Positions 15,226 to 24,517 are shown, counted from the stretch's first letter. The stretch is DNA of 49,104 bases from Gammaproteobacteria bacterium (GCA_028293745.1 JAQGOF010000095.1:1-49104), one strand, 5' to 3'. Notes: generated by a model not told the origin, from the sequence alone. A program made the numbers and translations.

Positions 15226-16128
15226 ATGGCGACCCCCATCCGCACGTTGCCGCTGAATGCGTTGCGCAGCTTCGATGCAGCGGCACGGCATCTGAGCTTT
15301 GCTGCCGCAGCTGCTGATCTCGGCGTAACCGCTGCGGCTATCAGCGTCCAGGTCCGCAGGCTGGAAGAATGGGTCGGTGTTCCTCTCTTCATCCGTGGAA
15401 ACCGGTCGATAGCGCTCTCGGCTACGGGACGCACCCTTGCGCCACGCCTCACTGCATTGTTCGTCGAGATGGAACGCCTGCTGTCAGAAGTTGCGAACTT
15501 CGATGCGACGACGTTGCAGGTCAGTGCCATGCCGACGTTCGCTTCCAAGTGGGTTGCACCTCGGCTTTCCAGCTTCACCCTGCGGCATCCCCATATCCGC
15601 GTACGGATCGTAGGGACCGACCGGCGCTCGGATTTCGAGCGCGACGGCGTCGACGTCGGGTTGCGATATGGTGATGGCGACTACCCCGAGTTGCACAGCG
15701 AGCTGATCGCGCAAGCGACGGCATTCCCCGTTTGTAGTCCGGCTCTTGCTGCGCGCTGCGGTGCAGATCCGGCCAGAATCGAGCCGGCCCTGTTGCTGCA
15801 TGATGAATCTTCCCTGGTTGCACCCGGGCTGCCGACCTGGAGCGCGTGGTTTGCTCAAGCTGGCGTGCCGCGTAGTGTGGATAGCGTCGGGGCTTTATTC
15901 GGCAACAGCCACATGGCGCTCTCGGCGGCGATTGCCGGTCAGGGATTTGCCTTAGGCCTCGCGCCACTGGTGGATAGTGACTTGGCAGCTGGCCACCTCG
16001 TCAAACCTTTCGCATTGGAAATCTCGAGCCCCTTCGGCTTCTGGTTCGTCTGTCGCCCCGATCGGCTGACGGAACCGAAGATCGCTGCCTTTCGCGACTG
16101 GATTCTGGAGCAGGTGGATGAGCAGTAG
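15226..16128 (+). CDS. LysR-type regulator, GcvA-like
   Basis: The protein is 300 residues. The N-terminal winged helix reads LPLNALRSFDAAARHLSFAA, then AAADLGVTAAAISVQVRRLE and WVGVPLFIRGNRSIALSATG, the classic LysR helix-turn-helix of the GcvA branch. The effector domain starts TTLQVSAMPTFASKWVAPRL and ends GFALGLAPLVDSDLAAGHLV and GFWFVCRPD. GGAGA lies 7 bases ahead of ATG 15226. It overlaps the GH3 glycosidase gene by 11 bases, so the two are co-transcribed and the regulator may control this sugar-related unit. A much longer open frame runs upstream, antisense to the methyltransferase gene, but it is not a real extension. Confidence 0.9.
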   Translation: MATPIRTLPLNALRSFDAAARHLSFAAAAADLGVTAAAISVQVRRLEEWVGVPLFIRGNRSIALSATGRTLAPRLTALFVEMERLLSEVANFDATTLQVSAMPTFASKWVAPRLSSFTLRHPHIRVRIVGTDRRSDFERDGVDVGLRYGDGDYPELHSELIAQATAFPVCSPALAARCGADPARIEPALLLHDESSLVAPGLPTWSAWFAQAGVPRSVDSVGALFGNSHMALSAAIAGQGFALGLAPLVDSDLAAGHLVKPFALEISSPFGFWFVCRPDRLTEPKIAAFRDWILEQVDEQ

Positions 16129-18604
16129 CGCCCCGATTGTTCTCCTGAGATGGCTGGCTCTCAGTTCGCTCACCATCCCTGCGCTCGCCGTGACGCCAGC
16201 GACAAAGATATTCATCCACACCGAACCTTCTGCCGCGATCTACCACAACGGGTGGATCGATCTGAACAAGAACGGAACGAAGGATCCTTACGAAGATCCC
16301 GCACTTGCCGTTGAGAAACGCATTGACGATCTCCTCGCGCGCATGACCGTAGCGGAAAAGACGGCACAGATGGTGACGCTCTACGGATTTCCGCGCGTGT
16401 TGCAAGATGAGCTCCCGACCGACAAGTGGAGCACCTCCTTTTGGAAGGACGGCATTGGGAATATCGACGAGCACATGAACGGCAACACCGGTCCGAAGAA
16501 TGAGCTGGCGCAGCCGAAGTATGACCTGCCGTATTCGCAGCACCCGCGCGCGCTGAATGAGGTGCAACGGTTTTTTGTCGAGAAGACGCGACTTGGCATT
16601 CCGGCCGATTTCACCAATGAAGGCATACGCGGGCTGCTGCATTCGAAGGCGACGAGTTTCCCGGCGCAGCTTGCGGTGGCAGCGGCATTCAATCGCGAAT
16701 TGGTGCGCGAGATCGGGCGGATCACGGGCCGCCAAGCGCGGGCGCTTGGCTACACTAATGTCTACTCACCGATCCTCGATCTGGCGCGCGATCCGCGATG
16801 GGGCCGCACGACGGAGACATACGGTGAAGATCCCTTTCTCGTGGGCGAGCTGGGCGTGGAGCAGGTTCGCGGGATTCAGGAGCAGCGGGTTGTCTCTACG
16901 CTCAAGCACTTTGCCGTGTACAGCGTGCCAAAGGGCGGCCGCGACGGAGAGGCTCGTACGGATCCGCAAGTGACGTGGCGCGAAGTGCAGATGGTTTTCC
17001 TGCAGCCGTTCCGCCGAACGATTCGCGACGCCGGCGCGCTCGGCGTGATGTCGTCGTACAACGACTATGACGGGATTCCCATCCAGGCCAACTCACTTTT
17101 CCTGACGCACATTCTCCGCGAGGAGTACGGGTTCAAAGGCTACGTCGTTTCGGACAGCGCTGCCGTGGAATTTATCCACGAGAAGCACCGCGTCGCGCCG
17201 ACACCCGACGATGCGATTCGACAGGCTGTGGAGGCCGGCCTGAACATTCGCACTAACTTTACTCCCCCTGAAGCCTACGGCCGTCCGCTGCGCGAACTAG
17301 TGGAATCAGGTCAGCTCTCAATGGCGACGATCGACTCGCGCGTCCGCGATATTTTGCGGGTCAAGTTCTGGTTAGGTCTGTTCGACCAACCGTACGTCGC
17401 CGATCCATCCATCGCCGATCGCGTGGTTCGCGCCTCTGAGCATGTTGCGGTAGCCGAACGCGCCGCGCGCGAATCGATCGTGTTGCTCAAGAACGAAGGC
17501 GGGATGCTGCCGCTGAAGAAGGACCTCAGACGTGTTCTCGTAACTGGGCCGCTTGCGGACAATCCGCACGGCTGGTGGTCTCGCTACGGCCCGCAGAAGC
17601 TCGATTTAGTGACACCGTTAGCCGGTATTCGCCGCAAGCTCGGGCGAGGTGTCGAGGTGGTCTTTCGTGAAGGCTGTCCGGTGATTGACGAACGGTTTCC
17701 GGAGAGCGACGTGTATCGTGAGCCGCCGAGCGACGAAACCCGCGCCGGCATCAGTGCGGCCGTTGCTGCGGCCCGTGATGTTGATGTGATCGTGGCGGTT
17801 CTCGGCGAAGTCGAGCAGATCTCACAGGAATCTGCCAGCCGGATCAGCCTGAATCTGCCCGGCAACCAGCAGGACTTGCTGGAGGCGCTGCACGCGACCG
17901 GAAAGCCGCTGGTGGTCGTGCTTTCAAACGGGCGCCCCTTGAGCGTCAATTGGGCGGCGAAGCACGTAGGCGCAATCGTGGAAATGTGGTTCCCGGGCGA
18001 GTCGGGTGGCAACGCGTTGGCTGACGTGCTGTCCGGAGATTACAACCCGAGCGGCCGGCTTCCGATTACGTTTCCGAAATCCGTCGGACAAATTCCGTAC
18101 AACTTTCCGGCCCATCCTGGTTCGCAGGGACGCGATGGCGGGCAGGTTCAGGGCGCCCTGTATCCCTTCGGTCATGGTCTCAGCTACACGACGTTCAGAT
18201 ATAGCAACGTGGGTGTGTCGCCGGAGCGAGCCACCGCTGGAGCTAATTTCATCGTAGGCTGCGACGTGACGAACACTGGCGCACGCGGCGGTGAAGAGGT
18301 GGTACAACTGTATCTGCGTGACGATTACACGAGCGTCGTGACTTTCGATCAGCAGCTTCGCGGCTTCATGCGCGTGAGCCTTGCGCCGGGTGAAACGAAG
18401 CGGGTGCAGTTCGAACTGAAGCCCGAGCACCTCATGCTTTACGATCGCGAGGGGAAGTGGTCGATCGAGCCGGGACGATTCACGGTTAGCATTGGTGCCT
18501 CATCAGAGGATCTGCGCCTCCGGACGACGTTCACTGTGACGCGGCCGGACGGTACCGCACCGACGGAATCGCCAGTGCGCGAATCAAAGAGCGATCCGCG
18601 GTGA
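16118..18604 (+). CDS. Glycoside hydrolase family 3 beta-glycosidase, exported
   Basis: The protein is 828 residues with a signal peptide (IVLLRWLALSSLTIPALAVT). Residues 48-61 (DLNKNGTKDPYEDP) form a Ca-binding-like loop often seen at the head of such enzymes. The GH3 barrel follows, with YSPILDLARDPRWGRTTETY and GEDPF, then KHFAVYS, MSSYNDYDGIP and the nucleophile strand FKGYVVSDSAAVEF (Asp346). The second domain holds NEGGMLPLKK, LPGNQQDLLEAL and GESGGNALADVLSGDYNPSG, then the FGHGLSYTTF strand and a C-terminal fibronectin-III-like domain. It cleaves beta-linked sugars such as glucose or xylose from the non-reducing end in the periplasm or outside the cell. The start overlaps the LysR stop. 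Confidence 0.92.
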   Translation: MSSSAPIVLLRWLALSSLTIPALAVTPATKIFIHTEPSAAIYHNGWIDLNKNGTKDPYEDPALAVEKRIDDLLARMTVAEKTAQMVTLYGFPRVLQDELPTDKWSTSFWKDGIGNIDEHMNGNTGPKNELAQPKYDLPYSQHPRALNEVQRFFVEKTRLGIPADFTNEGIRGLLHSKATSFPAQLAVAAAFNRELVREIGRITGRQARALGYTNVYSPILDLARDPRWGRTTETYGEDPFLVGELGVEQVRGIQEQRVVSTLKHFAVYSVPKGGRDGEARTDPQVTWREVQMVFLQPFRRTIRDAGALGVMSSYNDYDGIPIQANSLFLTHILREEYGFKGYVVSDSAAVEFIHEKHRVAPTPDDAIRQAVEAGLNIRTNFTPPEAYGRPLRELVESGQLSMATIDSRVRDILRVKFWLGLFDQPYVADPSIADRVVRASEHVAVAERAARESIVLLKNEGGMLPLKKDLRRVLVTGPLADNPHGWWSRYGPQKLDLVTPLAGIRRKLGRGVEVVFREGCPVIDERFPESDVYREPPSDETRAGISAAVAAARDVDVIVAVLGEVEQISQESASRISLNLPGNQQDLLEALHATGKPLVVVLSNGRPLSVNWAAKHVGAIVEMWFPGESGGNALADVLSGDYNPSGRLPITFPKSVGQIPYNFPAHPGSQGRDGGQVQGALYPFGHGLSYTTFRYSNVGVSPERATAGANFIVGCDVTNTGARGGEEVVQLYLRDDYTSVVTFDQQLRGFMRVSLAPGETKRVQFELKPEHLMLYDREGKWSIEPGRFTVSIGASSEDLRLRTTFTVTRPDGTAPTESPVRESKSDPR

Positions 18605-18650
18605 CGTGAACATGACATTCAGAACAATGACCCTCACCGGGGAGGTAAGA

Positions 18651-20069
18651 ATGACAACATTCAGGATTCTGCTCGCAACAGGTTTCGCGCTAGCCAGCCT
18701 CACAACTACAACATCCGTATCGGCGGCGACGGACCCCGACGGCCTGCAGCGCTTCAGGGGTATCTACAAGGAACTTATCGAAACGAATACGACCTTGTCG
18801 ATAGGGGATTGCACCCTGGCGGCGAAGCGCATGGCCGCGCGTCTAAAGGCTGCCGGTTACCCCGACGAGGATGTGCGGTTGTTCGTTCCGGATGGGCATC
18901 CAAAGGAGGGCGGCCTGGTGGCGGTGCTCCACGGCTCCAACCCTAAAGCCAAGGCGATCCTGATGCTGGCGCATGTCGATGTGGTCGAGGCCAAACGCGA
19001 GGACTGGACTCGCGATCCGTTCACATTGGTTGAGGAGGACGGATACTTCTACGCGCGGGGAACGAGCGACATGAAGGCACAGGCCGCCATCTGGGTCGAC
19101 AATCTCATCCGTTACCGAGAGGCCGGTTACAAGCCTAAGCGCGCGATCAAGCTGGCGCTCACCTGTGGCGAAGAAACCAACGGCGCATTGAACGGCGCCG
19201 AGTGGTTGACCCAACATGCGCGCGATGCCATAGACGCGGAGTTTGCGTTGACCGAAGGCGTTGACGGTACGCTGGATCCCGAAGGCCATAGGGTTGCGCT
19301 CGGAATCCTGGCTGCCGAGAAAACATCGCAAAACTATGTGTTTGAAGCAACCAACCCGGGCGGTCATAGCTCCCGGCCGATACCGGACAACGCAATCTAT
19401 CACCTCGTCCGCGCTGTCGATCGGGTGAGCCGCTTTGAGTTTCCCGTGCAGCTGGATGATGCAAGCCGCGGTTTTTTCTCGGGAATGGCGCCACTGGTCG
19501 GCGGCGAGGATGGTGCGGCAATGACGGCTGCAGTCAAGAACCCGAATGACGCCGCCGCCGTCGCTGTTCTCGACAAGGAGCCGAACTGGCACGCCATGCT
19601 GCGCACGACTTGCGTCGCGACCATGTTGTCGGCGGGTCATGCCACTAACGCGTTGCCGCAACGTGCGCGGGCTAACATAAATTGTCGAATTTTCCCCGGG
19701 GTTTCTCGCGAAGAGATCCAAGCGCAACTGGTCAGGGTCGCTGACGACCCTGCAGTCGTGGTGAGTATTCCCGAAGTTCGCGGGCCGGTGGCGCCGCCTG
19801 CACCGTTGACTCGGCAAGTGCTGGGGCCCATCGAGACAGTGGCCCATCAGATGTGGCCAGGTGTGCCTGTCGTGCCCGCTCTCGAGCCCGGCGCTTCAGA
19901 TGCGCAGTTCTTGAATCCCGCGGGTATTCCGACCTATGGGGTTACGGGCCTCTTTACGGATCCTGACGGCGGGCACATACACGGCTTGAACGAGCGCATA
20001 CGGATCCAATCCGTCTATGAAGGGCGGGCGTTTCTATACCAGCTGGTGAAGCTCTATGCTGACCAGTGA
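18651..20069 (+). CDS. M20 family metallopeptidase, exported
   Basis: The protein is 472 residues. It has a signal peptide (FRILLATGFALASLTTTTSV) and a di-zinc M20 catalytic domain: AILMLAHVDVVEAKREDWTR (first His and Asp), YFYARGTSDMKAQAAIW (bridging Asp), LTCGEETNGALNGAEWL (catalytic Glu pair) and GGHIHGLNER (last His). The dimerisation lid spans the middle (EATNPGGHSSRPIPDNAIYH). Such enzymes cut dipeptides or N-acyl amino acids. The start at 18651 is set by GGGGAGG 5 bases ahead. It lies 46 bases after the GH3 gene on the same strand. The 3' end is only 4 bases from the convergent amidohydrolase gene. Confidence 0.88.
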   Translation: MTTFRILLATGFALASLTTTTSVSAATDPDGLQRFRGIYKELIETNTTLSIGDCTLAAKRMAARLKAAGYPDEDVRLFVPDGHPKEGGLVAVLHGSNPKAKAILMLAHVDVVEAKREDWTRDPFTLVEEDGYFYARGTSDMKAQAAIWVDNLIRYREAGYKPKRAIKLALTCGEETNGALNGAEWLTQHARDAIDAEFALTEGVDGTLDPEGHRVALGILAAEKTSQNYVFEATNPGGHSSRPIPDNAIYHLVRAVDRVSRFEFPVQLDDASRGFFSGMAPLVGGEDGAAMTAAVKNPNDAAAVAVLDKEPNWHAMLRTTCVATMLSAGHATNALPQRARANINCRIFPGVSREEIQAQLVRVADDPAVVVSIPEVRGPVAPPAPLTRQVLGPIETVAHQMWPGVPVVPALEPGASDAQFLNPAGIPTYGVTGLFTDPDGGHIHGLNERIRIQSVYEGRAFLYQLVKLYADQ

Positions 20070-20073
20070 CGAT

Positions 20074-21411
20074 TCAGGTCTTATCAATCTGCAGGATCGT
20101 CTGCAACAGGACGTTGGCGCCGTTAGCGCAATCTGCCCATTGCGAAAATTCTTTCGGTGAGTGGCTGATACCGCCTACGCTGGGTATGAAGATCATGCCC
20201 ATTGGGCCCAACCTGGAGAGCACTTGGGCATCGTGGCCGGCGCCGCTCGGCAGATGCATCGACTTCAGGCCGAGCATTTTAGAGGCCGCCTCGATCTGCC
20301 CCTGAATCTGTGGGGTCGCCAGGGCGGGCGCAAGGTGCTCGATCTTTGTCATCGTGATTTCCGTGCCGGTCATGCGCGCGATGTCTTCGGCCCGCGTGCG
20401 TACTGCCGCACCCAGGCGCGCGACATTTTCCTCGGACAAGTCCCGCAATTCGATGGAATGTTTTACCAGGCCTGGAACCACGTTCGGAGCGTTCGGGAAC
20501 ACTTGGAGCTGCCCCACTGTTCCAACCTGCCGACCGGGAGTACGCGTCACCTCTTCCTGGACGGCTTCAATCAGCTTGGCGGCCGCAAGCAACGCATTGC
20601 GGCGCTCCGGCATCGGCGTGGTCCCCGCGTGGTTCGCTACGCCTCGGATCTCGACCGCGTACTGCTCGATGCAGACGATCCCGTCGACAACGCCGATCGG
20701 AATACCGGCTTTATCCAGTGTGCCACCCTGCTCGATGTGCAATTCCAAGTAGCATTGGAACGAACCGGGCATGCGACGCGCGCTCTCGAGTCGAGTGGGA
20801 TCACCGCCGATCGCGCGCAGGCCGTCGACCAGTCGAATTCCATTGAACTGTCGCTCGAGCATCTCCGTCGTCACTTCGCCCAGAGTTCCGCTGCTCCCGA
20901 CGGTGCCACCTTCCTCGTTCGACCAGATGGTCACCTCGAGGGGGTGTCGGGTCACAACCCGATGCTCCTGCAGCGTGTGCACGATCTCGATCGCGGCGAG
21001 CGAGCCCAATTCTCCGTCGAAGTTTCCACCGCCAGGCACGGAATCAATGTGCGAACCAAACAGAATTGGCTTCAGCTTGGGGTCGCGGCCGGCGCGACGA
21101 GCTAGAATATTGCCTACTGCGTCGATGTGGGGAGTCAGTCCCGCTGACTGAATCAAGCCCATTACGTACGAACGACCCGCAACATCCGAGCCCGAATACG
21201 CAACGCGACTAACTCCGTCCGAGAAGGTGCCGCCGGCGGGGCGGCCGTAGATGCTGAGTTCTTCCAAATTGCGCCTGAGGCGCTGCGCGTCAATGCGCAA
21301 GGCGGGTCCGGATTGTCGCTCGGTGGCCCAAGACAATACAGGGAACGCAGTTGACGCTCCAACGCCGGCAATGGCTGTCAGAAAGTCGCGGCGACCGACA
21401 CCTCGTTGCAT
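20074..21411 (-). CDS. Zn-dependent amidohydrolase, allantoate/N-carbamoyl amino acid type, Tat-exported
   Basis: The protein is 445 residues. A twin-arginine signal starts it (GVGRRDFLTAIAGVGASTAF), so the folded enzyme goes to the periplasm. The M20 di-metal site has ILFGSHIDSVPGGGNFDGEL, WSNEEGGTVGSSGTLGEV and LELHIEQGGTLDKAGIPIG, and the lid region EIRGVANHAGTTPMPERRNA is diagnostic for the allantoate amidohydrolase / N-carbamoyl-L-amino acid hydrolase / beta-ureidopropionase group. The C-terminal metal ligand is in GGISHSPKEFSQW. ATG 21411 is preferred to 21426 because GGAG lies 7 bases ahead. The natural substrate is uncertain, since a periplasmic member of this group is less usual. Confidence 0.85.
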   Translation of the reverse strand: MQRGVGRRDFLTAIAGVGASTAFPVLSWATERQSGPALRIDAQRLRRNLEELSIYGRPAGGTFSDGVSRVAYSGSDVAGRSYVMGLIQSAGLTPHIDAVGNILARRAGRDPKLKPILFGSHIDSVPGGGNFDGELGSLAAIEIVHTLQEHRVVTRHPLEVTIWSNEEGGTVGSSGTLGEVTTEMLERQFNGIRLVDGLRAIGGDPTRLESARRMPGSFQCYLELHIEQGGTLDKAGIPIGVVDGIVCIEQYAVEIRGVANHAGTTPMPERRNALLAAAKLIEAVQEEVTRTPGRQVGTVGQLQVFPNAPNVVPGLVKHSIELRDLSEENVARLGAAVRTRAEDIARMTGTEITMTKIEHLAPALATPQIQGQIEAASKMLGLKSMHLPSGAGHDAQVLSRLGPMGMIFIPSVGGISHSPKEFSQWADCANGANVLLQTILQIDKT

Positions 21412-21465
21412 AACCGAACTCCACATGCCGAAAGTGAGCGGGTGGATGTTACAGGTATCGTAAGC

Positions 21466-21768
21466 ACTCCGCGTGCCGAACGAGCCCAGAGCCAAGGGCA
21501 AACTCTGGCGGAGTACTGCTGGCAGAGCGGGGTCAGTGTGCACGCGCTGTACAGCGCGGGATGGCAGCTGAAGGCGAAGGGAGTGCTGCCAGGACCGGCC
21601 AAACGGCGTCAGGTGAGGAGGAAGCCAGGGAAGTTCATAGCAGTGGGTGTAGCGGACCCGGTGCCGGCTGTTGTGTGCCGTTTGCGGCATCCGACTGGCT
21701 GGGTGATCGAGTGTGCGAACTGGCCGGATCCGAGCTGGACCAAATTAGACCGTTTGCTACAGGCAGGA
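21466..21768 (+). mobile_element. Probable IS66-type accessory gene (TnpA) remnant
   Basis: The translated frame contains RAERAQSQGQTLAEYCWQSG and VSVHALYSAGWQLKAKG, the shape of an IS66 Orf1 helix-turn-helix (..SG.S...FC...GVS...FY.WR..L). After a basic linker comes FIAVGVADPVPAVVCRLRHP, then TGWVIECANWPDPSWTKLDR and LL, like the IS66 Orf1 tail (FV.V.., V.L..G..I......A.L..LL). No TnpB or TnpC follows; the frame fuses by chance to the RidA gene. GTAAGC at about 21459, just upstream, resembles an IS66 end but no partner repeat is visible. Assignment is by motif style only. Confidence 0.45.
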
Positions 21769-21915
21769 AGATCTTTGCTGTACCCCTGGTCCCCTCTTCG
21801 CCAGAACCGCAAGAATCGGGTGGGCGCGCGGGCCGGGCCGGACCATGATCTGCCGCGCCGTGCAGATCTGCCAGAGTATTGTGTCAGCTTCGTTGGGGCA
21901 AGAAAGGAGGTACGC

Positions 21916-22302
21916 ATGAACGTCGAATGCATATCCAGTCCAGACTTTCCTCAAACCATGGGACCGTATTGTCAAGCCACCCGCGCCGGGCAGTTTATTT
22001 TCTGTGCCGGACAAGGTGGCGCAGACCCGGCAACGGGCAAGCTGGTGGCAGGCGGCATTCGCGAGCAAAGCCATCAAGCAATCCGCAATCTCCAAACGAT
22101 CCTGGAAGCAGCAGGAAGTGATCTCTCGCATGTGGTCATGGTCACCGTGTTGCTCCACGACTGGAAATACTTTGAGGGAATGAACGGGGTCTTTGCGGAG
22201 TTTTTCGGTCAGAAACCGCCGGCGAGATCCACTATCCGCGGCGAGCGTTGGCCGGAGGGCGCACTCGTAGCGATGAGTGCCATCGCGGTAACCAAGGACT
22301 GA
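21916..22302 (+). CDS. RidA / YjgF-family protein
   Basis: The protein is 128 residues, as is usual for RidA. It reads SPDFPQTMGPYCQATRAGQF, then IFCAGQGGADPATGKLVAGG and IREQSHQAIRNLQTILEAAG. The C-terminal strand RSTIRGERWPEGALVAMSAI carries the Arg that binds the carboxylate in active members. These trimeric enzymes hydrolyse reactive enamine/imine intermediates or related compounds. AGGAGG lies 5 bases ahead of the ATG, which fixes the start although the frame is open for another 170 codons upstream. It is not co-transcribed with the flanking amidohydrolase gene, which is divergent from it. Confidence 0.88.
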   Translation: MNVECISSPDFPQTMGPYCQATRAGQFIFCAGQGGADPATGKLVAGGIREQSHQAIRNLQTILEAAGSDLSHVVMVTVLLHDWKYFEGMNGVFAEFFGQKPPARSTIRGERWPEGALVAMSAIAVTKD

Positions 22303-22304
22303 CT

Positions 22305-22724
22305 TCAGGTCTTGCGTATGGGAATTAGCGATCGTAGCCTGGCGTCACGTAGATAGATCCCTGCCCAAACGATTACGCCCAAATAGATGCCAAACAACAC
22401 GTGGGAGAACAGTGGATTGCCAACACGCACGTGCGTGGCAACGGCGCCCCCAAGGTATCCCGTGAGCAGGATTGCTCCCAGTACTGTCGTGCGGGGAACG
22501 GCATAGAGGATCGTGCAGAGTATCAATACGATGCCAAGCCCCCGCGCGGTATCTACGCCAGTGAAACCAAGTGCCGCCCCAGATTCGAGAACGACATTCA
22601 ACGCCAATAGCTTCATGGTCGAATCCATGACGAGAAAGAGTATCGCCAATGAGGAGAGTATCCACCCAATTCGATACCTCCAGTCCCGCACAGTCGATTG
22701 GATTGATTCGACTCCATCGACCAT
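22305..22724 (-). CDS. DoxX-like small membrane protein
   Basis: The protein is 139 residues with four hydrophobic segments: IGWILSSLAILFLVMDSTMK, then FTGVDTARGLGIVLILCTIL, VLGAILLTGYLGGAVATHVR and LFGIYLGVIVWAGIYL. The first segment with a short KLL sequence and the GYLGGAVATHVR helix are typical of the DoxX_2-like family. Its role is not well defined. GGGAG lies 6 bases ahead of the ATG. The gene is convergent with ridA and follows the AraC gene on the same strand, 42 bases later. Confidence 0.8.
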   Translation of the reverse strand: MVDGVESIQSTVRDWRYRIGWILSSLAILFLVMDSTMKLLALNVVLESGAALGFTGVDTARGLGIVLILCTILYAVPRTTVLGAILLTGYLGGAVATHVRVGNPLFSHVLFGIYLGVIVWAGIYLRDARLRSLIPIRKT

Positions 22725-22766
22725 ATGTTTCTCCCGCCATCTGGTGTGTTTGCTCGCGGGGAAAAT

Positions 22767-23486
22767 CTAACGGAGCGGGAATCCCTCGGTCTTGTACAAA
22801 AACGACAGCTGGGTATCCGGGCGATTGACCTCGGTGGGAGTTATACCGATCCAGCGCCGGAGCGAACGCGTCAGATGTGCGTGATCATAAAACCCACATT
22901 GCCAAACTACGTCGGCGATCGCCACGCCTTCCCTCAGCAAGTTGAGCGCGAAACGCGCGCGCTCGATTTGTCGCAAGGTGTTATGTGTCATTCCGATAAC
23001 TTGCAGAAAGCGCCGTTGCGCCGAACGGGTGGAAATCGCTGTAGGCTCGCTCCTCAAAGCTGCAGTAACTTCTGGGTCGCGAGCCACGAGACCCTTGTTG
23101 ACAAGTTGGTTGACAAACGATTCCGCGTTGTCAAAGGTCGGGAACTCCCATTTCCGGCCATTCAGCAGAAAGGATCGCTGCGACAGCTGCGGTAAATTCA
23201 CACCGAGGGTGTTCATGAGCCGATGCGCAGGTAACTGCGGCATGAAGGTACCCGCCTTGAATCGAATTGCGAGCCACTCGCCATTCTCCGGACACAGCAC
23301 TTCGGTTGGCTTCGTTTCGGGACCCCGCAAAGTTACGATTGATTTACCCCTGACACAGGTGATGACCATTTCCCAATGGCTGGACGCGACTGACAGGAAT
23401 ATGCCGGCGCGCTCGCTATGGCAACGCCAGACCCGCTCGATGAAAGGCGAGTCGGAAGCCCTGTCGTTGTCGAAGGTGATGAGCAT
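22767..23486 (-). CDS. AraC-family transcriptional regulator
   Basis: The protein is 239 residues from ATG 23486; GTG 23546 would extend it by 20 residues up to the stop of the VOC gene. The N-terminal part has SDSPFIERVWRCHSERAGIF, then LSVASSHWEMVITCVRGKSI and VTLRGPETKPTEV, a sensor domain common in uncharacterised AraC regulators. The C-terminal double helix-turn-helix includes STRSAQRRFLQVIGMTHNTL, then RFALNLLREGVAIADVVWQC and GFYDHAHLTRSLRRWIGITP. It lies directly behind the VOC gene and ahead of the DoxX gene, so these three probably form one minus-strand operon. The effector is unknown. Confidence 0.85.
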   Translation of the reverse strand: MLITFDNDRASDSPFIERVWRCHSERAGIFLSVASSHWEMVITCVRGKSIVTLRGPETKPTEVLCPENGEWLAIRFKAGTFMPQLPAHRLMNTLGVNLPQLSQRSFLLNGRKWEFPTFDNAESFVNQLVNKGLVARDPEVTAALRSEPTAISTRSAQRRFLQVIGMTHNTLRQIERARFALNLLREGVAIADVVWQCGFYDHAHLTRSLRRWIGITPTEVNRPDTQLSFLYKTEGFPLR

Positions 23487-23546
23487 CGTAGGGACACCGC
23501 GAGCGTTACCAGGCCGACCAGGCAGCTCAAGAGGCGCGAATCTCAC

Positions 23547-23951
23547 CTAGGCGAGGAGGGCATGGCCAATCTCCCAGTGAAGCCCGAACGGGTCAACCAA
23601 GCGTCCCAATCGCCAGCCGTGCGAATCGCCTACCGGGAACACCTGTGACGCGCCGGCCGCCAGCGCTCGCGCGAAAACCGTATCGGGGTCCCCGACGGTC
23701 AAAATCATTCGAACCGACCCGCCCCCGAGAGACTCGGGGGCTGACTCATGAGGTTGTCCGTCACTCAGCCAAAACTCCGCGCCATCCACGGAGAGTCGCG
23801 CCACTACCCCTGCACCGGGATCCTCCAACCGATAGACCACCGTCGCTCCGAATGCCTCATGGTAAAAGCGAAGAGCTTGCTCACCGTTTCGAACGGTCAG
23901 CCAAGGTGCGATCGTGCAAGAGGTCGAAACGCGCGCCGAACTCATGGCCAT
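23547..23951 (-). CDS. VOC-fold (glyoxalase/bleomycin-resistance-like) protein
   Basis: The protein is 134 residues with two beta-alpha-beta-beta-beta units: IAPWLTVRNGEQALRFYHEA, then FGATVVYRLEDPGAGVVARL and the second unit VRMILTVGDPDTVFARALAA, GASQVFPV and GRLVDPFGLHWEIG. This matches the PhnB-like or glyoxalase-related VOC group, which binds a small ligand or metal. The WLTV..GE.AL.FY..AFGA start is the commonest in that group. It is the first gene of the VOC-AraC-DoxX unit. Specific function is unknown. Confidence 0.85.
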   Translation of the reverse strand: MAMSSARVSTSCTIAPWLTVRNGEQALRFYHEAFGATVVYRLEDPGAGVVARLSVDGAEFWLSDGQPHESAPESLGGGSVRMILTVGDPDTVFARALAAGASQVFPVGDSHGWRLGRLVDPFGLHWEIGHALLA

Positions 23952-24517
23952 ATCCTACGCTCCCCTATGTCTGGTTGCGACCGAGGCCGTGTGGGTAGCG
24001 CAACGTTGGGCGCGCACACTGCCTCCACAACGGGTGCATGAGCGCGGGACCCGGTATGCTCGCTTGAGGGACTTGACGAAACAATGACCCCGAAACACGT
24101 TCATTTCCTCAAGTTGACTGAGGTGTATGTCAATAGCCCGGCACTCAACAAACCGCCTTCGGATTCCCCACCGGAAAATCGAGTCATGATGTTGACCCTG
24201 TGGGCTGTCCTATTCTCCCCGATCTCTCTATGGGGTCCCGTATTGTTCGGCATCTTGACGTACGGAGTACTCCGGGGACGAACCGATGTACATCTGCGCT
24301 GAGGGCGCCCAGACAAAATGCCCCTCAACGATCTGACCACTCCCCTCGCCCCAACCGTTCGCATCCCCGACCAGCAGTGCCGAGCGCGGATCGAAGTGCG
24401 CGGGCCTACCGATCGAAAGACCGGTCACGACCCTGAATTGACATAGCGTTCGGCCCAATACCTGCCGGTCGGAACCGGGCAGAGCGGACGTCCACCGGCC
24501 CGAGTTATAGATAGGTA
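23952..24517. other. Intergenic region with one possible small gene
   Basis: This lies between the VOC start and the promoter of the second SRPBCC-ArsR operon. Except for the possible membrane peptide at 24084-24302, I see no coding sequence with recognisable features. A minus-strand frame (24228-24653) is open but would overlap the SRPBCC start and has no family signature. Confidence 0.4.
24084..24302 (+). CDS. Possible small membrane peptide
   Basis: The frame encodes 72 residues with one hydrophobic stretch, MLTLWAVLFSPISLWGPVLF and GILTYGVL, after a polar N-terminus. No ribosome-binding site is clear ahead of ATG 24084. A second ATG pair at about 24186 would give only the membrane part. 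I do not recognise a family. It is listed because the hydrophobic segment is well formed, but it could be chance. Confidence 0.3.
   Translation: MTPKHVHFLKLTEVYVNSPALNKPPSDSPPENRVMMLTLWAVLFSPISLWGPVLFGILTYGVLRGRTDVHLR

Noticed and set aside
18843..19847. A 334-codon minus-strand open frame
   Set aside because: It is antisense to the M20 peptidase and has no recognisable domain.
21459..21464. GTAAGC as the left end of an IS66 element
   Set aside because: Only six bases match and no opposite end is visible, so an element boundary is not supported.
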